Part shown: in pieces, positions 46,416-55,952 of the stretch
How positions within the stretch are numbered: position 1 is the first letter of the stretch
How the letters are laid out: every line of letters begins with the position of its first letter
DNA from: JAWKUK01 sp041398605
GTDB lineage: Bacteria > Planctomycetota > UBA1135 > GCA-002686595
Assembly (NCBI GenBank): GCA_041398605.1
Contig: JAWKUK010000029.1
Span: 15,711-79,710 of the forward strand
Reading direction: 5' to 3'
DNA length: 64,000 nt
Translations under genes and position numbers: made by a program
The notes under the pieces: generated by a model
Database searches by the model: none
Told to the model about the DNA's origin: nothing
What the model saw: only the letters and a program-made list of their open reading frames with translations

Positions 46416-48206
46416 CTACTGGAAGGTGATCGAGACCGCAGTCGAGAAGTTCGACGTGGCCGTCGGGTTCATGTCGCGATACCAATACTGCCAGTTCCAA
46501 GTCGCCCCAGACATCACCGGCACGGCCCCAGTCGGCTGCGGGATGGCCGTCAGGTCGACCACCATCGACACGGTCCCGGTCGCGCCCGACGAGAGGACGG
46601 AGTTCGCATACCGCCCCATCGTGGTGCTGCCGACGCAGATCGTGCCCAGGATGTTCCCCGGGTTCACGACGACCGTCTGGTCGGGGGAAACGATGAAGTA
46701 GCCGTTGGAGGCCAGCGGCAGCTCGCAGACCGCCAGGGTCAGGTCATTGTCGATCGCCACGACGCTGCCGCGCGCTCCGATGAACGCCGGGCGGCCGGTC
46801 GAGTTAGCCTGCGCGTCACAGAACGTCGTGCCAACAACGTCACCGAGGTCGAACCGCAGGAACACGTCTCCCGCCGCTGCGCCGGCCCCGTCCTTGAGCG
46901 TGGCGACGACGTAGAACGTCAGGTCGTCCGTGAGCACGACGTCGTCGTTGCCGAACGTGTTGATGTACGTGTCGTCGTCGAGGAGCCCGTTGCCGTCGAG
47001 GTCGACGGGGTCGCCCTCGCGCGCGATGACGAAGGAGCTGTTGAGCACCAGCACGCCGTCACGCTCGACGCCGGCGTCCGTGACGCCACCAATGACGTAG
47101 TCACCGACGCCGTTCCCGGTGTGCGCGAAGAAGCAGTCCGGGAACGGCACATCGGACCAAGCCTCGGTCGTGCCTGCAGCGATCGGAGCGCCTACCGATG
47201 CGATCACGACGCCATTGCGCACGACCCAGTCCTGTTCGGTCAGGTCATTGTTTCCTCGGGCGTACCAGTTTCCACCGGCGTCCATGAAGACATTGACGAT
47301 GCCGCTCGAGTCGATGCCGTCCGTGAACCCCGAACCGGGGATGATGACGCCCTCCTGGAGGACGACCGCGCCGTCAACGATGGCAACGTCGTCGAACGCC
47401 GTGTCACCGGTCAAGTCGCCTTGCATGATCCAGTGCAGGCCGTCTGCTGAGACGTGGAAGTCGTCGAAGTCGACGAACTCGATGAACTCAGAGGCCATCT
47501 GGCCGCTAGGCACAGTGACGCCCTGCTGGAGCAGTACGGTGTTCCCGAGGAGGAGCAACTCGTCAGTCGCCGTCGTGGCGCCACCGATCGCCCCCGACGA
47601 GAAGCCGATCACACCGGAGCCGGTGATGACGGAGGCGTCGTTCCCCGTGCCGTAGGTCGTCGAGGGGAGGGCCGGGATCGGGTCTCCCTCACGTGCGATG
47701 ACCGAGGTCACGCCGCCGACCTGCGCAACGATCACCTCGTCGGCGGTGGTCGCGCCGTCCGTGTTCGTCGCGTAGACGAAGTCGCCGTTGTCGTTGACGC
47801 CGAGCTTGGTATCGATCAGGCCGACGAGCTCCGCCGACACGCCGTCGACGGATGTGCCTTCCCGGGCCACGACCGCTCCGTTGAGCAGGACGAGCTCGTC
47901 CTCGGACGTAGGAAGGTCTGTGTCGGCCGATAGGACGTAGTTCCCGTTCGGGCTGCCATAGGGGCGGTCGAAGGACGCGAAGCTCGCGCCCCCGAGGCCG
48001 GGCACAGCGGACGAGGGCAAAGCGAGATTGTCGCAGAAGATCACCGTCGACCGCGTCACGCCGGTGCCTGCCTGGGTGACGGTGCCAGTCGCGGTGGAGC
48101 TGGGGGGCGCCGGCGCGGCCGGGAGCTGGGCGTGAGCGTCTTGTGCTTGGCTCGGAGCGAGGAGCGCGAGCGCGGGCGCGAGTTGCAGGAGATGAATCGG
48201 GCGCAT
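46416..48206 (-). CDS. Secreted protein with shared C-terminal module
   Basis: A 596-residue exported protein starting at ATG 48206 (MRPIHLLQLAPALALLAPSQ, signal peptide). A long upstream reading frame in the same frame is a GC artefact. The central region repeats a motif around AREGDPI, AREGTSV, LQEGVII, LQQGVTV and AREGDPVD, roughly every 60-90 residues, each after a strand such as LLLLGNTVL or VVIASV. These are beta-propeller-like repeats whose family I cannot name. The C-terminal module (46419-46820) has ANSTGR, LASNGYFIVS, VNPGNILGTICVGS, LSSGATGT, WNWQYWYRDMNP and SNFSTAVSITF. Confidence 0.82.
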   Translation of the reverse strand: MRPIHLLQLAPALALLAPSQAQDAHAQLPAAPAPPSSTATGTVTQAGTGVTRSTVIFCDNLALPSSAVPGLGGASFASFDRPYGSPNGNYVLSADTDLPTSEDELVLLNGAVVAREGTSVDGVSAELVGLIDTKLGVNDNGDFVYATNTDGATTADEVIVAQVGGVTSVIAREGDPIPALPSTTYGTGNDASVITGSGVIGFSSGAIGGATTATDELLLLGNTVLLQQGVTVPSGQMASEFIEFVDFDDFHVSADGLHWIMQGDLTGDTAFDDVAIVDGAVVLQEGVIIPGSGFTDGIDSSGIVNVFMDAGGNWYARGNNDLTEQDWVVRNGVVIASVGAPIAAGTTEAWSDVPFPDCFFAHTGNGVGDYVIGGVTDAGVERDGVLVLNSSFVIAREGDPVDLDGNGLLDDDTYINTFGNDDVVLTDDLTFYVVATLKDGAGAAAGDVFLRFDLGDVVGTTFCDAQANSTGRPAFIGARGSVVAIDNDLTLAVCELPLASNGYFIVSPDQTVVVNPGNILGTICVGSTTMGRYANSVLSSGATGTVSMVVDLTAIPQPTGAVPVMSGATWNWQYWYRDMNPTATSNFSTAVSITFQ

Positions 48207-48593
48207 TGGATTCGGGGAATCGATGGGTTCGCCTTGGCGAATGGATTGGAGAAGATGGCCGCCCTCCCGCGCTGTCACGACTCGGCGACGGATCGCGGGC
48301 TCGCTGTGGTTTGGGAGTGGGCTGCTGCCGGATACCCGATGGGGGCCGACGGGCCATTGTGACCTTGTCCGAGCGATTCGGGCACCCCTGTGAGCGTTGA
48401 AGCCGCTGCGAACGTCGAGTCTGCAAGGGGGGCACCGCGCGCGCTCCCGACGGCGCTGGCTTCGCTTGCGTGCCTCGTGTGGCAGTGCACGGTGCGGAGG
48501 TGCAAGGTGCGGAGGTGGTTGAAGCGGCAGTGGTTGATGCAGTGGAGCGATTCTCTGCGGGGGTGCAGCGGCCATCGCGGCTATTTTGGCGCG
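48207..48593. other. Divergent intergenic region
   Basis: About 387 bp between the minus-strand module protein and the plus-strand lipoprotein gene, expected to hold both promoters. It contains a doubled ggtgcggaggtg segment (near 48490-48515) and lower-GC stretches; no clear promoter boxes were identified. Confidence 0.35.
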
Positions 48594-49112
48594 ATGATCT
48601 CGCGCCATCTCGTTGTGGGAGCGCTCGCGCTCCTGTTCGCATGCAGCTCCAGCGCGCCGAAGCCCGCGCGCAGCATGGCCGACGTGAGCTTTGGGCTCGA
48701 TGTCTCCGCCGCTGAGGCGGACCTCCTGCGCGGCGCCGCGACGCTCGAGTTGTTGGCGCTGGAGCCGGACGGGCCCTTGCCCGAGCAGCGGAATGACCCG
48801 ACGTGCTTCCATGGCTATCGCGTCCTCGGGCGCGCGCTGGTCTCGGATGTCGCGACGCGCACGCAGCTCCTCGACGCCATCGGGCGCGCGTGCCGCGAGA
48901 ACGATGGGAGGAGCGCCGCATGCTTCGCGCCGAGGCACGGTGTGCGCGCCATCACAGAGGGGCACACGGTGGACCTGCTCATCTGCTTCCAGTGCTTGTC
49001 GATGCGCGTCTACGCCGACGGCGTGAGCCGTGACAGCGGAGACCTTGCCAGCACGCAGGAGCCCGAGGTGTCCGGGATCTTCAGGGCCCAGGGGCTGTCC
49101 ATCGCGCCGTAA
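48594..49112 (+). CDS. Small lipoprotein of unknown function
   Basis: A 172-residue protein starting MISRHLVVGALALLFACSSS, a lipoprotein signal with the lipobox FAC. The mature part has LGRALVSDVATRTQLLDAI and a CFQCLSMRVYADGVSR segment with a Cys-x-x-Cys pair, plus other Cys residues (TCFHGY, RACREN, ACFAPR). The context does not reveal a role. It is followed 82 bp downstream by the sigma-factor fusion gene on the same strand. Confidence 0.65.
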   Translation: MISRHLVVGALALLFACSSSAPKPARSMADVSFGLDVSAAEADLLRGAATLELLALEPDGPLPEQRNDPTCFHGYRVLGRALVSDVATRTQLLDAIGRACRENDGRSAACFAPRHGVRAITEGHTVDLLICFQCLSMRVYADGVSRDSGDLASTQEPEVSGIFRAQGLSIAP

Positions 49113-49194
49113 GGAACGGGCCGCGCGGGTCGACGGCCGCGGATTCGGGGCTTTTGTCGGCCTCCTCGGCCGTGAGCGGGCCCTCTGGATTGGA

Positions 49195-52122
49195 ATGACC
49201 CCCGTGCCCGAGCCCCACGCTACGCGCGCCGATGCCGAAGACGCCTTTGCGCGCCATGGCGCGTTTGTGCGCGCCCTCGCGCGTCGGCTCTGCCGCGACG
49301 AAGCCGCCGCCGACGACCTCGCCCAGGACGCTTGGTCCGTCGCGTTGACACGGCCGGATGTCCTGGTGCGCGCCGCGCGCGCGCCCGGGCGAGCCGGGGC
49401 GGAGCGCGGCTGGCTCGCGCGGGTCGTCCAGCGCTTGGCCGGCAAGGAGGCGCGCCGGGATCACCGCCGCGCCGAACGCGAGGTGCTCGCCGCCGGCGAC
49501 GCGGCGCGCGAGGCCGCGCTAGGCGGACACACACGCAACGGGGCAGCGCCGAGCGGTTCGGGTGCGTCGGACTCCCTCGAGCGCGCGCTCGTGCTGCGCG
49601 ACGTCGCCGATGCGCTCGTCGCCCTCGACGAAGACGCCCGTCGGCTCGTCCTCGCGCGACACTTCGAGGCCCTCGAGCTCAAGCAGCTCGCTGCCCGCGA
49701 GCAGGTCGCGGTCAGCACCGTGAAGCTGCGCCTCGCGGCGGCCTACGAGCGGCTGCGCGCGCGGCTCGACGAGCGCAACGGCGGTGACCGAGGGCGCTGG
49801 ACGCGAGCCCTCGTCTGCGCGACCGGCGGCGCCGGAGCGCCGTTCTCGCCGCCTGCGCAACCCGTGCAACCTGTGCCACCCGTGCCACCGGCGCACGCCG
49901 CATTGCGTCCCGCCGCGCGCTCGAATCCGCTCCCGCTCCTCACCACGCCCACCTCGATCGTCGCCATGGGACTCTCCGCCAAGTTCACCGTCGCCGCGCT
50001 CGTCGGCGCCGCAGTTGTGACAGGGTTCGCGCTCCGCGGCGGCGCCCGCGGTGGCGCGGCGCTCTCGCCCGCCCTCGGGCCGGTGCCTGAACGAGCGACC
50101 CAGAGTCACGACCTCGGCGAAGTCGCAGCGCCCGTCGCGCGTGTGGCAGCCGCCACTGAAGCAGTCAGCGAGGTCGCGCTAGCGACCCAGCAGCCAGACC
50201 CAGCCCGCGCATGCGCGACGTTCCGTGTCGTCGTCACCGACCTCGACGGTGCCCCGGTCTCCGGCGTCGAGGTGCTCGCTGGTCCTTGGGACGCGCCATT
50301 GAATCGTGTGGGGCGCACCGACGAACAGGGCCGCCTGGCGCTGCGTTGCGCGCTCGGCCCGGAAGAGCCGCGGCTCGTCTATGCGCTGCGCGTCGGCGGC
50401 GCACTCGTAGGTGGCCTGCGCGCTGTGTCGCTCCCCGCGGGCGCGTCCTGGACACAGCGGGTCGCGCTCGACGCGTCGCTGTTGGGCGCCAGCGCGGGCG
50501 GAGGGAGCTTCCTCGTCTTGCACTCTGTCAGCGCTTCCGAGCCGCCGCTGCGGGCCGGGGCCAAAGCCCGCGCGCCACTCCGCATGGCTGAGCTGGACGA
50601 CGCGCAGGTCGGCAGCGTGCTCGGGGTCCTCGGCTACGGCGCGCCGGAAGCTGTGGACGAGGTCGAGCGCCCAAATCGCACGGGCAGCATTGAGCCGCGC
50701 GCCGAGCCGCTGAAGGAGGGCGAGGTCGCGTTCGGAGTCGGGCAATTGCCACGCGGCGGGCGCGGCGTCAAGGCCACTTTGACGCAGCTACAGGCCAACC
50801 TCGAGCGCTTAGAGCGCGAGGTGCTCGCCGTCTCATTCGTTTTGCAGCCGTCGCAGGCCGACGCGACGGTCCGCGGCGTCGTTCGCGACGTCGCGGGGGC
50901 GCCAGCTGCAACAGCGCGCGTGCTCGTGCGCCACGGCGCAGGTAGCGCGGCGACCACGGACCGCGTCGTGACGGCCGCAGACGGCAGCTTCACGGCGCAG
51001 GTGTGCGCAGGCGACGTCGAGCTCGTTGTCGGGGCGGGCGTGACGCCGGGCTCGTCAGGTCGCGTGACGGTCAGTGAGGGTGAGGAGCACACCTTCGACC
51101 TGACGATCGATCGCGGCCTGGCGCTTGTCGGCCGGCTGTACGCGGCGGATCGCGGTGCGGCGCCGAGCGACGGCGAGGCCGCCGCGCCGACGCGGGACGA
51201 GGGCGCAGCCGAGCCTGAGCGCGTCGGCCTCGCGTCTTGGCACGTCGAGGCGTCGGTCGCAGAGCCCGGCGGGGAATGGCTCGCGATCGCGGTCGCCGAT
51301 GCCGAGGGCCGCTATGTGGTTCCGCATTGCCCGGCCAACTTGGTCTCGGTCGAGCTCCTGGAGCCCCAGCAACGGATCGCGCTGCCTGCGGCGCGCTTCG
51401 ACGGCGTCGCGCCAGGAGGCGCGCCATGGGAGGTCACGGTCGCCGCGCCAGCCCGTTGCTCGGTGCAGCTCGCGGTGCACGACGAGCGCTCCGACGCCGT
51501 TGTGGTGGGGGAGCTGCGCCTCTGGGACGCTGTCGCGCGCCGCGGCGGTCGCCTCTCCCTCGTCGATGAGGTCGGCTCGACGATCGAGGTCGACGTGCCC
51601 CCAGGCGCCTGGCTCTTTCAGCTCGGCAGCTCGGGCGCGCACTTTGGGCCGACGAAGCTCGTCCAGTTGGTCGAGCCCGCTGGGGCGCCGGGCGTCGCGC
51701 CGCTCGAGCCGGGCGTCTACGACGCCGGCGCGCTGGACGCCGGGCCAACGGGTTGGCTCGACCTGCCCGCGCCGCCGGAGGGCGTGACATGGCGTGTCGA
51801 GCGCCTCGTCGACGGCCGCGCGCCCGCGCGTGTGTTCTCCGACGTTGCGACGGACGTGGCGGACTATCCGCTGCCGCCCGGGGAGTACCGCGCGCTGGCG
51901 CGCGACGCCGAAGGGCGCGGGCTGCTCGCGCACGCGTTCGAGCTGCGACCGGGTCAACACGCGACCGCGCCGCCGCCGTTGCCTGCCTCGCCGTCACCGT
52001 CCAGTTCCGCGGGCGATGCCGCGCCAGGCGTCACTTCGCAGGGTGACTCGCTAGAGGGCGAAGACCGCGGCGACGGCGCGACCCTCACCTTCGGTGCATC
52101 GGGGGGCAACAGGGGCGGCTGA
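49195..52122 (+). CDS. ECF sigma factor fused to a transmembrane segment and beta-sandwich repeat ectodomain
   Basis: A 975-residue multidomain protein. Residues about 12-190 are an ECF sigma factor: region 2 RRLCRDEAAADDLAQDAWSV and region 4 LVALDEDARRLVLARHFEAL plus REQVAVSTVKLRLAAAYERL. A Pro-rich linker (about 215-245) leads to one transmembrane helix (about 263-280, FTVAALVGAAVVTGFAL). The large remainder contains carboxypeptidase-regulatory-like (FN3/CnaB-type) beta-sandwich domains, as in FRVVVTDLDGAPVSGVEV and VRGVVRDVAGAPAATARV. The start at 49195 is chosen because the sigma domain begins there. If membrane inserted, the sigma domain would face the cytoplasm and the repeats the periplasm. 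Such fusions are known in planctomycetes but their mechanism is unclear. Confidence 0.8.
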   Translation: MTPVPEPHATRADAEDAFARHGAFVRALARRLCRDEAAADDLAQDAWSVALTRPDVLVRAARAPGRAGAERGWLARVVQRLAGKEARRDHRRAEREVLAAGDAAREAALGGHTRNGAAPSGSGASDSLERALVLRDVADALVALDEDARRLVLARHFEALELKQLAAREQVAVSTVKLRLAAAYERLRARLDERNGGDRGRWTRALVCATGGAGAPFSPPAQPVQPVPPVPPAHAALRPAARSNPLPLLTTPTSIVAMGLSAKFTVAALVGAAVVTGFALRGGARGGAALSPALGPVPERATQSHDLGEVAAPVARVAAATEAVSEVALATQQPDPARACATFRVVVTDLDGAPVSGVEVLAGPWDAPLNRVGRTDEQGRLALRCALGPEEPRLVYALRVGGALVGGLRAVSLPAGASWTQRVALDASLLGASAGGGSFLVLHSVSASEPPLRAGAKARAPLRMAELDDAQVGSVLGVLGYGAPEAVDEVERPNRTGSIEPRAEPLKEGEVAFGVGQLPRGGRGVKATLTQLQANLERLEREVLAVSFVLQPSQADATVRGVVRDVAGAPAATARVLVRHGAGSAATTDRVVTAADGSFTAQVCAGDVELVVGAGVTPGSSGRVTVSEGEEHTFDLTIDRGLALVGRLYAADRGAAPSDGEAAAPTRDEGAAEPERVGLASWHVEASVAEPGGEWLAIAVADAEGRYVVPHCPANLVSVELLEPQQRIALPAARFDGVAPGGAPWEVTVAAPARCSVQLAVHDERSDAVVVGELRLWDAVARRGGRLSLVDEVGSTIEVDVPPGAWLFQLGSSGAHFGPTKLVQLVEPAGAPGVAPLEPGVYDAGALDAGPTGWLDLPAPPEGVTWRVERLVDGRAPARVFSDVATDVADYPLPPGEYRALARDAEGRGLLAHAFELRPGQHATAPPPLPASPSPSSSAGDAAPGVTSQGDSLEGEDRGDGATLTFGASGGNRGG

Positions 52123-52189
52123 CCCTCGCGGTGAGCCAGGGCGCTCCCGCGCAGGTGCGCCCCTCCGCTCCCGCTCAAGGCGGCCCTTT

Positions 52190-52275
52190 ACGCCCCGTCG
52201 ACCCTGCACGCCCCGTCGGCCCTGCACGCCCCGTCGGCCCTGCACGCCCCGTCGGCCCTGCACGCCCCGTCGGCC
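52190..52275. repeat. 18-bp intergenic tandem repeat
   Basis: Four perfect copies of ccctgcacgccccgtcgg (52202-52273) plus partial flanking copies, between the convergent sigma-fusion and module-protein genes. Confidence 0.9.
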
Positions 52276-52324
52276 CACATCGCTCAGCGGGCCAGAGGTC
52301 AGAGTGCGACCGATGGCGGCCCTA

Positions 52325-53373
52325 TCAGTCGAATGTGATCTCTAGGCCGCTCGTGAAGTTGGACGTCGAGGTCGGTGGCGAGGAGGTCGTCACGTCGCGG
52401 AACCACGCCTGAAAGCGCCAGGTGTCACCCGCCTGTACCGCGGCAGCGCCGTTGGCCGTTGGGACCGCGGTCAAGTCGAGCGGCAGCGAGAAGCTCCCGT
52501 TGGCGCCCGAGCTCTGGATCTGCCCGGGGCCCACGTAGCGCCCGATGGATCCGCTGAGGCAGAGCGTACCTGCGCTCCCGCCTGGATGGACGACGAGCCC
52601 CGCGTCACGGCTCACGAGGAAGAAGCCGAAGGTGCTCGGCGGCAACTGGGAGGCGTGGAGGCTCAGCAAGTTGTCGGCGGCGACCTTCGAGCCGGTCGCG
52701 CTGCAGGCGCCGCGCTCCGCGAGGCTCGTCTCCTCCGAGACACAATGCGCCTGGCCGAGCGGCAGCGCGGTGGACACCATCAAGTCGTCCATCAGGAGCG
52801 TCTTGAATGTCGCGCGAGGTTCCAGCTCGATGCCGCGCGTCCCGGTCGGCAGCGACCAGCCCTGCCACAGGTACTCGCCGCATTGCGTCGACACCTGGAA
52901 GAACTCGCTCCCGATCTGGTTGCCGACCGCGTCGAAGAAGCGCACGTCCCACTCTCGCGAAGAGGGATCCAGCGCGGTTGTGTTGTCGCTCGCGAAGTAA
53001 CCCCCGAAGGCCGCTTGGTCCGCTGCGAACTGGATCGAGCAGCCGCCGAGGAAGCAGCCGAGCTGGAAGCTGCCCGTGCGGTGGACGCTGCCGCACTGCT
53101 GGGTGCTGGTCGAACCGCTGAGCTGGATCAAGATGGACCCGCCGGATATGCCGAGGGACGCTGTTCCGCCGAAGAGGCCGCCGACGAGCGAGGTCGCGCC
53201 GCCGACCGGGTGCTGCCCGCCAACGGAGATAAACTGCGTTTCGAAGCCCTCGAACTGCTCGCCGACGAAGGGCTGAAGCGGCGCGCTCTGGGCGAGCGCG
53301 CTCGGTGCCGTGGCGACAGCGAAGCGAGGAGGGCGAGGGCGGGGAGCCCGGGTGAGAGGCGCGGCGTAGACAT
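52325..53373 (-). CDS. Secreted protein with shared C-terminal module; probable frameshift in the signal peptide
   Basis: An ATG at 53373 opens a signal-like start (MSTPRLSPGLPALALLASL). After about 53325 the signal-peptide-like continuation (AVATAPSALAQSAPLQPF) and the mature protein lie in another frame, so one base appears missing or extra there. The mature part (about 330 residues) contains GEQFEGFETQFISVGGQ and GYFASDNTTALDPSSREWDV. The module at 52328-52705 has LPPSTFGFFLVS, VHPGGSAGTLCLSGSIGRY, SSGANGSFSLPLDLTAVP, GDTWRFQAWFRD and SNFTSGLEITF. No other domain is recognised. Confidence 0.72.
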
Positions 53374-53543
53374 GGGAGGTGAGTCGGAGAGGGATGGTCT
53401 GTCGGGACCGCCCGGACCCTAGCAGGGACCCGTTGCTCCAACAACCGCCATCCAAGCGCCGCGCCCGCGCTCCAGCGCGCAGCGGCCGGCGCTGGGGCCC
53501 GCGTTCGGGCTCCGTCGCGGGCCACACCTCGCTCAGGCCCCGA

Positions 53544-54263
53544 TCACTTCGCGTCGCGGCACTTGTGCTCTGGGCTGTCTTTCTTGCAGATGCAAGTGTC
53601 GTCGCACGTGCACGGGTAGCCCTTCTTCTGCTCTTCGGTGCGCGGCCTGTTGGGGTTCCAGTGCTTGATCTTCTCCAAGCGCTCGTGGATACAGAAGGGC
53701 TGGAACGTCGGGCTCTTAGGGTTGTGGCAAGCGACGCAGGCCTCTTTGGTGGGCAGCGCGATGATCTCACCGTCCGGGATCTTCGGGTAGCCATCGACCT
53801 TCTCGCTGGCCGCCTTCATGCGCGCCATCATGTGCTGCTCGCCGGGGCCGTGGCACGTCTCGCACTGGACGCCCAGCGAGGGGTCAAAGCCCTTTTGGAT
53901 CAGCGCTGCGTCGAGGCCGTAGGCGGTCTGGTGGCACTCGATGCACGCCGCGTCCTTCTGCGGGTCGGCGATGCCCTTCTCCTTGCCGACCTCCTTCGCG
54001 CGGTCGCTGGCGAGGACCTCGAAGGCGTGCGCGTGCTTGCCCGCGGACCACACCTTGTGTTGGTTGCCCGTCTCGTCCTTCCCGTGGCATGTCTTGCACT
54101 TCTGCGCGCCGATGTAGCGGTTCGCTTTGCCCTGCGTGGGTTCGATGGGGGCCGCGCTCGAGGCGCTGGCGTCGGGCATCGCCGCGCCCACGGCAAGCAT
54201 CAGCGCGAAGGTAGCGGCGATGAGGGCGGGGACGGCGAGGCTGGTCTTGGGGCGGTTCTTCAT
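53544..54263 (-). CDS. Periplasmic tetraheme c-type cytochrome
   Basis: A 239-residue exported protein with signal peptide residues about 9-29. It has four CxxCH heme sites: CKTCH (56-60), CIECH (107-111), CETCH (134-138) and CVACH (176-180). The C-terminal 40 residues have a Cys-rich tail (YPCTCDDTCICKKD) that is not a heme motif and might bind a metal. The pattern resembles cytochrome c554-like soluble carriers. It is divergent from the outer-membrane porin gene, sharing a 207-bp control region, so it is probably the periplasmic shuttle of the adjacent conduit. Confidence 0.88.
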   Translation of the reverse strand: MKNRPKTSLAVPALIAATFALMLAVGAAMPDASASSAAPIEPTQGKANRYIGAQKCKTCHGKDETGNQHKVWSAGKHAHAFEVLASDRAKEVGKEKGIADPQKDAACIECHQTAYGLDAALIQKGFDPSLGVQCETCHGPGEQHMMARMKAASEKVDGYPKIPDGEIIALPTKEACVACHNPKSPTFQPFCIHERLEKIKHWNPNRPRTEEQKKGYPCTCDDTCICKKDSPEHKCRDAK

Positions 54264-54470
54264 GGTCGACGTGTCGGTCGCGCCGGCGCGACACGTCGGC
54301 GACGATAGCAGCGTTCGCCGCGCCGTAGTACGTAGCTTCTATTGCCGCCCGATCTGCGCACTTCGGCTGAGAGCCGCGATGGCCGCTCACCGCTAGCGTG
54401 TGCCCCTCGGTCTGGATCGGACCCCGAGCCTGCCTGCTCGGGGGCCGATCGGAGGCCGGGCCGAAGCGCG

Positions 54471-55952
54471 ATGAGGCCCCCCCCTGCTGCCCCCCATGTC
54501 GTCTCGTCGACCCCGCGTCTCCTTGACCTGGGCTCGCTCAGGGGCTCCGACTTGCTCGGGCCCGCCGGGCTGTTTAGGTCGACTCGGTTGTTCGGGTCCA
54601 CTGGCCTGCTCGGGTCGACGGGGCTGCTCACCGCCGCTGCGCTCGTGTCGTGCGCAGGACCCGGAGCGCCCGCCGCGGGGCCCGCTGGCGCCGAGCGCCC
54701 TCCTTATCGGGGCAGCGTCACCAGCCGCGCCATCTACCGCAGCGGCGGCTCGGACGAGGACGTCGACTTCTGGGCCTACGTCACGGCCGACATCGGCGAC
54801 CCCGACGGCGGGCTCGCGCTCGCGACGAAGCGGGAGCAGGGTTGGTCGGCGCGCTTCGCCGGCCGCGTGCACGCGGACCTCGACGGCGACGCGGGCGACG
54901 CCTTCGACGGGCTCGACGACGCCGGCCGCAGCTCAGTCGTCGGGCGCGTCTACGACGCATGGGCCGATTACACGCCCAAGGACAGCGCCCTCGACCACGT
55001 TCGGCTCGGGCGCCAGAGCGACGGCGACACCCCTGTCTTCCTCGTCTACGACGGAATCAGCGCGGCCTCCAAGCCGATCGGCGACGCCGCGCTGACGGTC
55101 GGCGCCTACGGCGGCGCGAGCGTCCACCAGTACGAGTCCTCGAACGACGGCGACGTGCTCTACGGCCTTTGGGCCAAGTGTGAGCCTTGGTCCGACGGCA
55201 AGGTGCGCCTCGACTGGGTCCACGCCGAGGACGAGCGCGCCATCGGCGCGTTCGACGACGAGCTCCTCGGGGTCTCCATCCGGCAGCGGCTGGGGCGTGA
55301 CTGGCGGGCAAACGCGGCCTGGACCGCGCTCGGCGGTGACTCGCGCGACGTCGACCTCGATGCGACGTGGACGAGCCGCGACGGCCGGCAGCTCGTGCGG
55401 GCGACGTACTACCAGCTCTTCGAGACGCAGAGCGCGAACCCGCTGGAGTTCGACTCGTTCTCGCAGACCCTCTTCGATTGGTACCCCTTCCGCCGCGGCG
55501 GGCTCCTGGGGTGGACGCAGCTCGGCAAGGATTGGCGGCTCGAGGCCGGCTACGACCTCCGCGACGTCGATGACAACGCCGACGAGGGCCGCTTCAACCG
55601 CGACGTACGTCGCGCACACGTCACGGCATCCTGGCAGGACGGGCTCGCTGAGGGCTCCAACCTGAGCCTCACCGCGGACGACTGGCAGAGCGACTCGCGC
55701 GACGTCACCTCGGTCGGCGCGACGCTGACGCAGGAGCTCGACGAGGCGTCCAAGGCCTCCCTCGGCACGTACTACGCGGCCTACGAGTTCGACCCCATGC
55801 TGCTGCTCGAGCGCGAGGACGTCCGGACGTACTTCGCGTCCTTCCAGCATGACTATTCCAAGGACCTGCGCCTCGATACCTCGTACTCCTTCCAGGACAC
55901 GGAGTTCGAGCAGTTCCACACCCTGAAAGTCAGCCTGCGATGGCAGTTCTAG
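54471..55952 (+). CDS. Outer-membrane beta-barrel protein of the cytochrome cluster
   Basis: A 493-residue protein starting at ATG 54471. The N-terminus has a repetitive GLLGSTG/RSTRLFGSTG stretch and then AALVSC, a possible lipobox (Cys61). The rest alternates aromatic and Asp/Gly strands (VDFWAYVTADIG, GLWAKCEPWSDGKVRLDWVH, WTQLGKDWRLEAGYDLRD, VGATLTQELDEASKASLGTY) and ends in LKVSLRWQF with a C-terminal Phe, the outer-membrane barrel signal. About 20 strands can be counted loosely. It overlaps the 13-heme gene by 13 bp. In MtrB/OmbB-type conduits this partner encloses a multiheme cytochrome; sequence identity to those families is not obvious. Confidence 0.75.
   Translation: MRPPPAAPHVVSSTPRLLDLGSLRGSDLLGPAGLFRSTRLFGSTGLLGSTGLLTAAALVSCAGPGAPAAGPAGAERPPYRGSVTSRAIYRSGGSDEDVDFWAYVTADIGDPDGGLALATKREQGWSARFAGRVHADLDGDAGDAFDGLDDAGRSSVVGRVYDAWADYTPKDSALDHVRLGRQSDGDTPVFLVYDGISAASKPIGDAALTVGAYGGASVHQYESSNDGDVLYGLWAKCEPWSDGKVRLDWVHAEDERAIGAFDDELLGVSIRQRLGRDWRANAAWTALGGDSRDVDLDATWTSRDGRQLVRATYYQLFETQSANPLEFDSFSQTLFDWYPFRRGGLLGWTQLGKDWRLEAGYDLRDVDDNADEGRFNRDVRRAHVTASWQDGLAEGSNLSLTADDWQSDSRDVTSVGATLTQELDEASKASLGTYYAAYEFDPMLLLEREDVRTYFASFQHDYSKDLRLDTSYSFQDTEFEQFHTLKVSLRWQF

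Noticed and set aside
48207..49445. Upstream extension of the module protein frame to 49445
   Set aside because: The extension lacks a signal peptide and overlaps the lipoprotein and sigma-fusion genes; the ATG at 48206 with a signal peptide is a better start.
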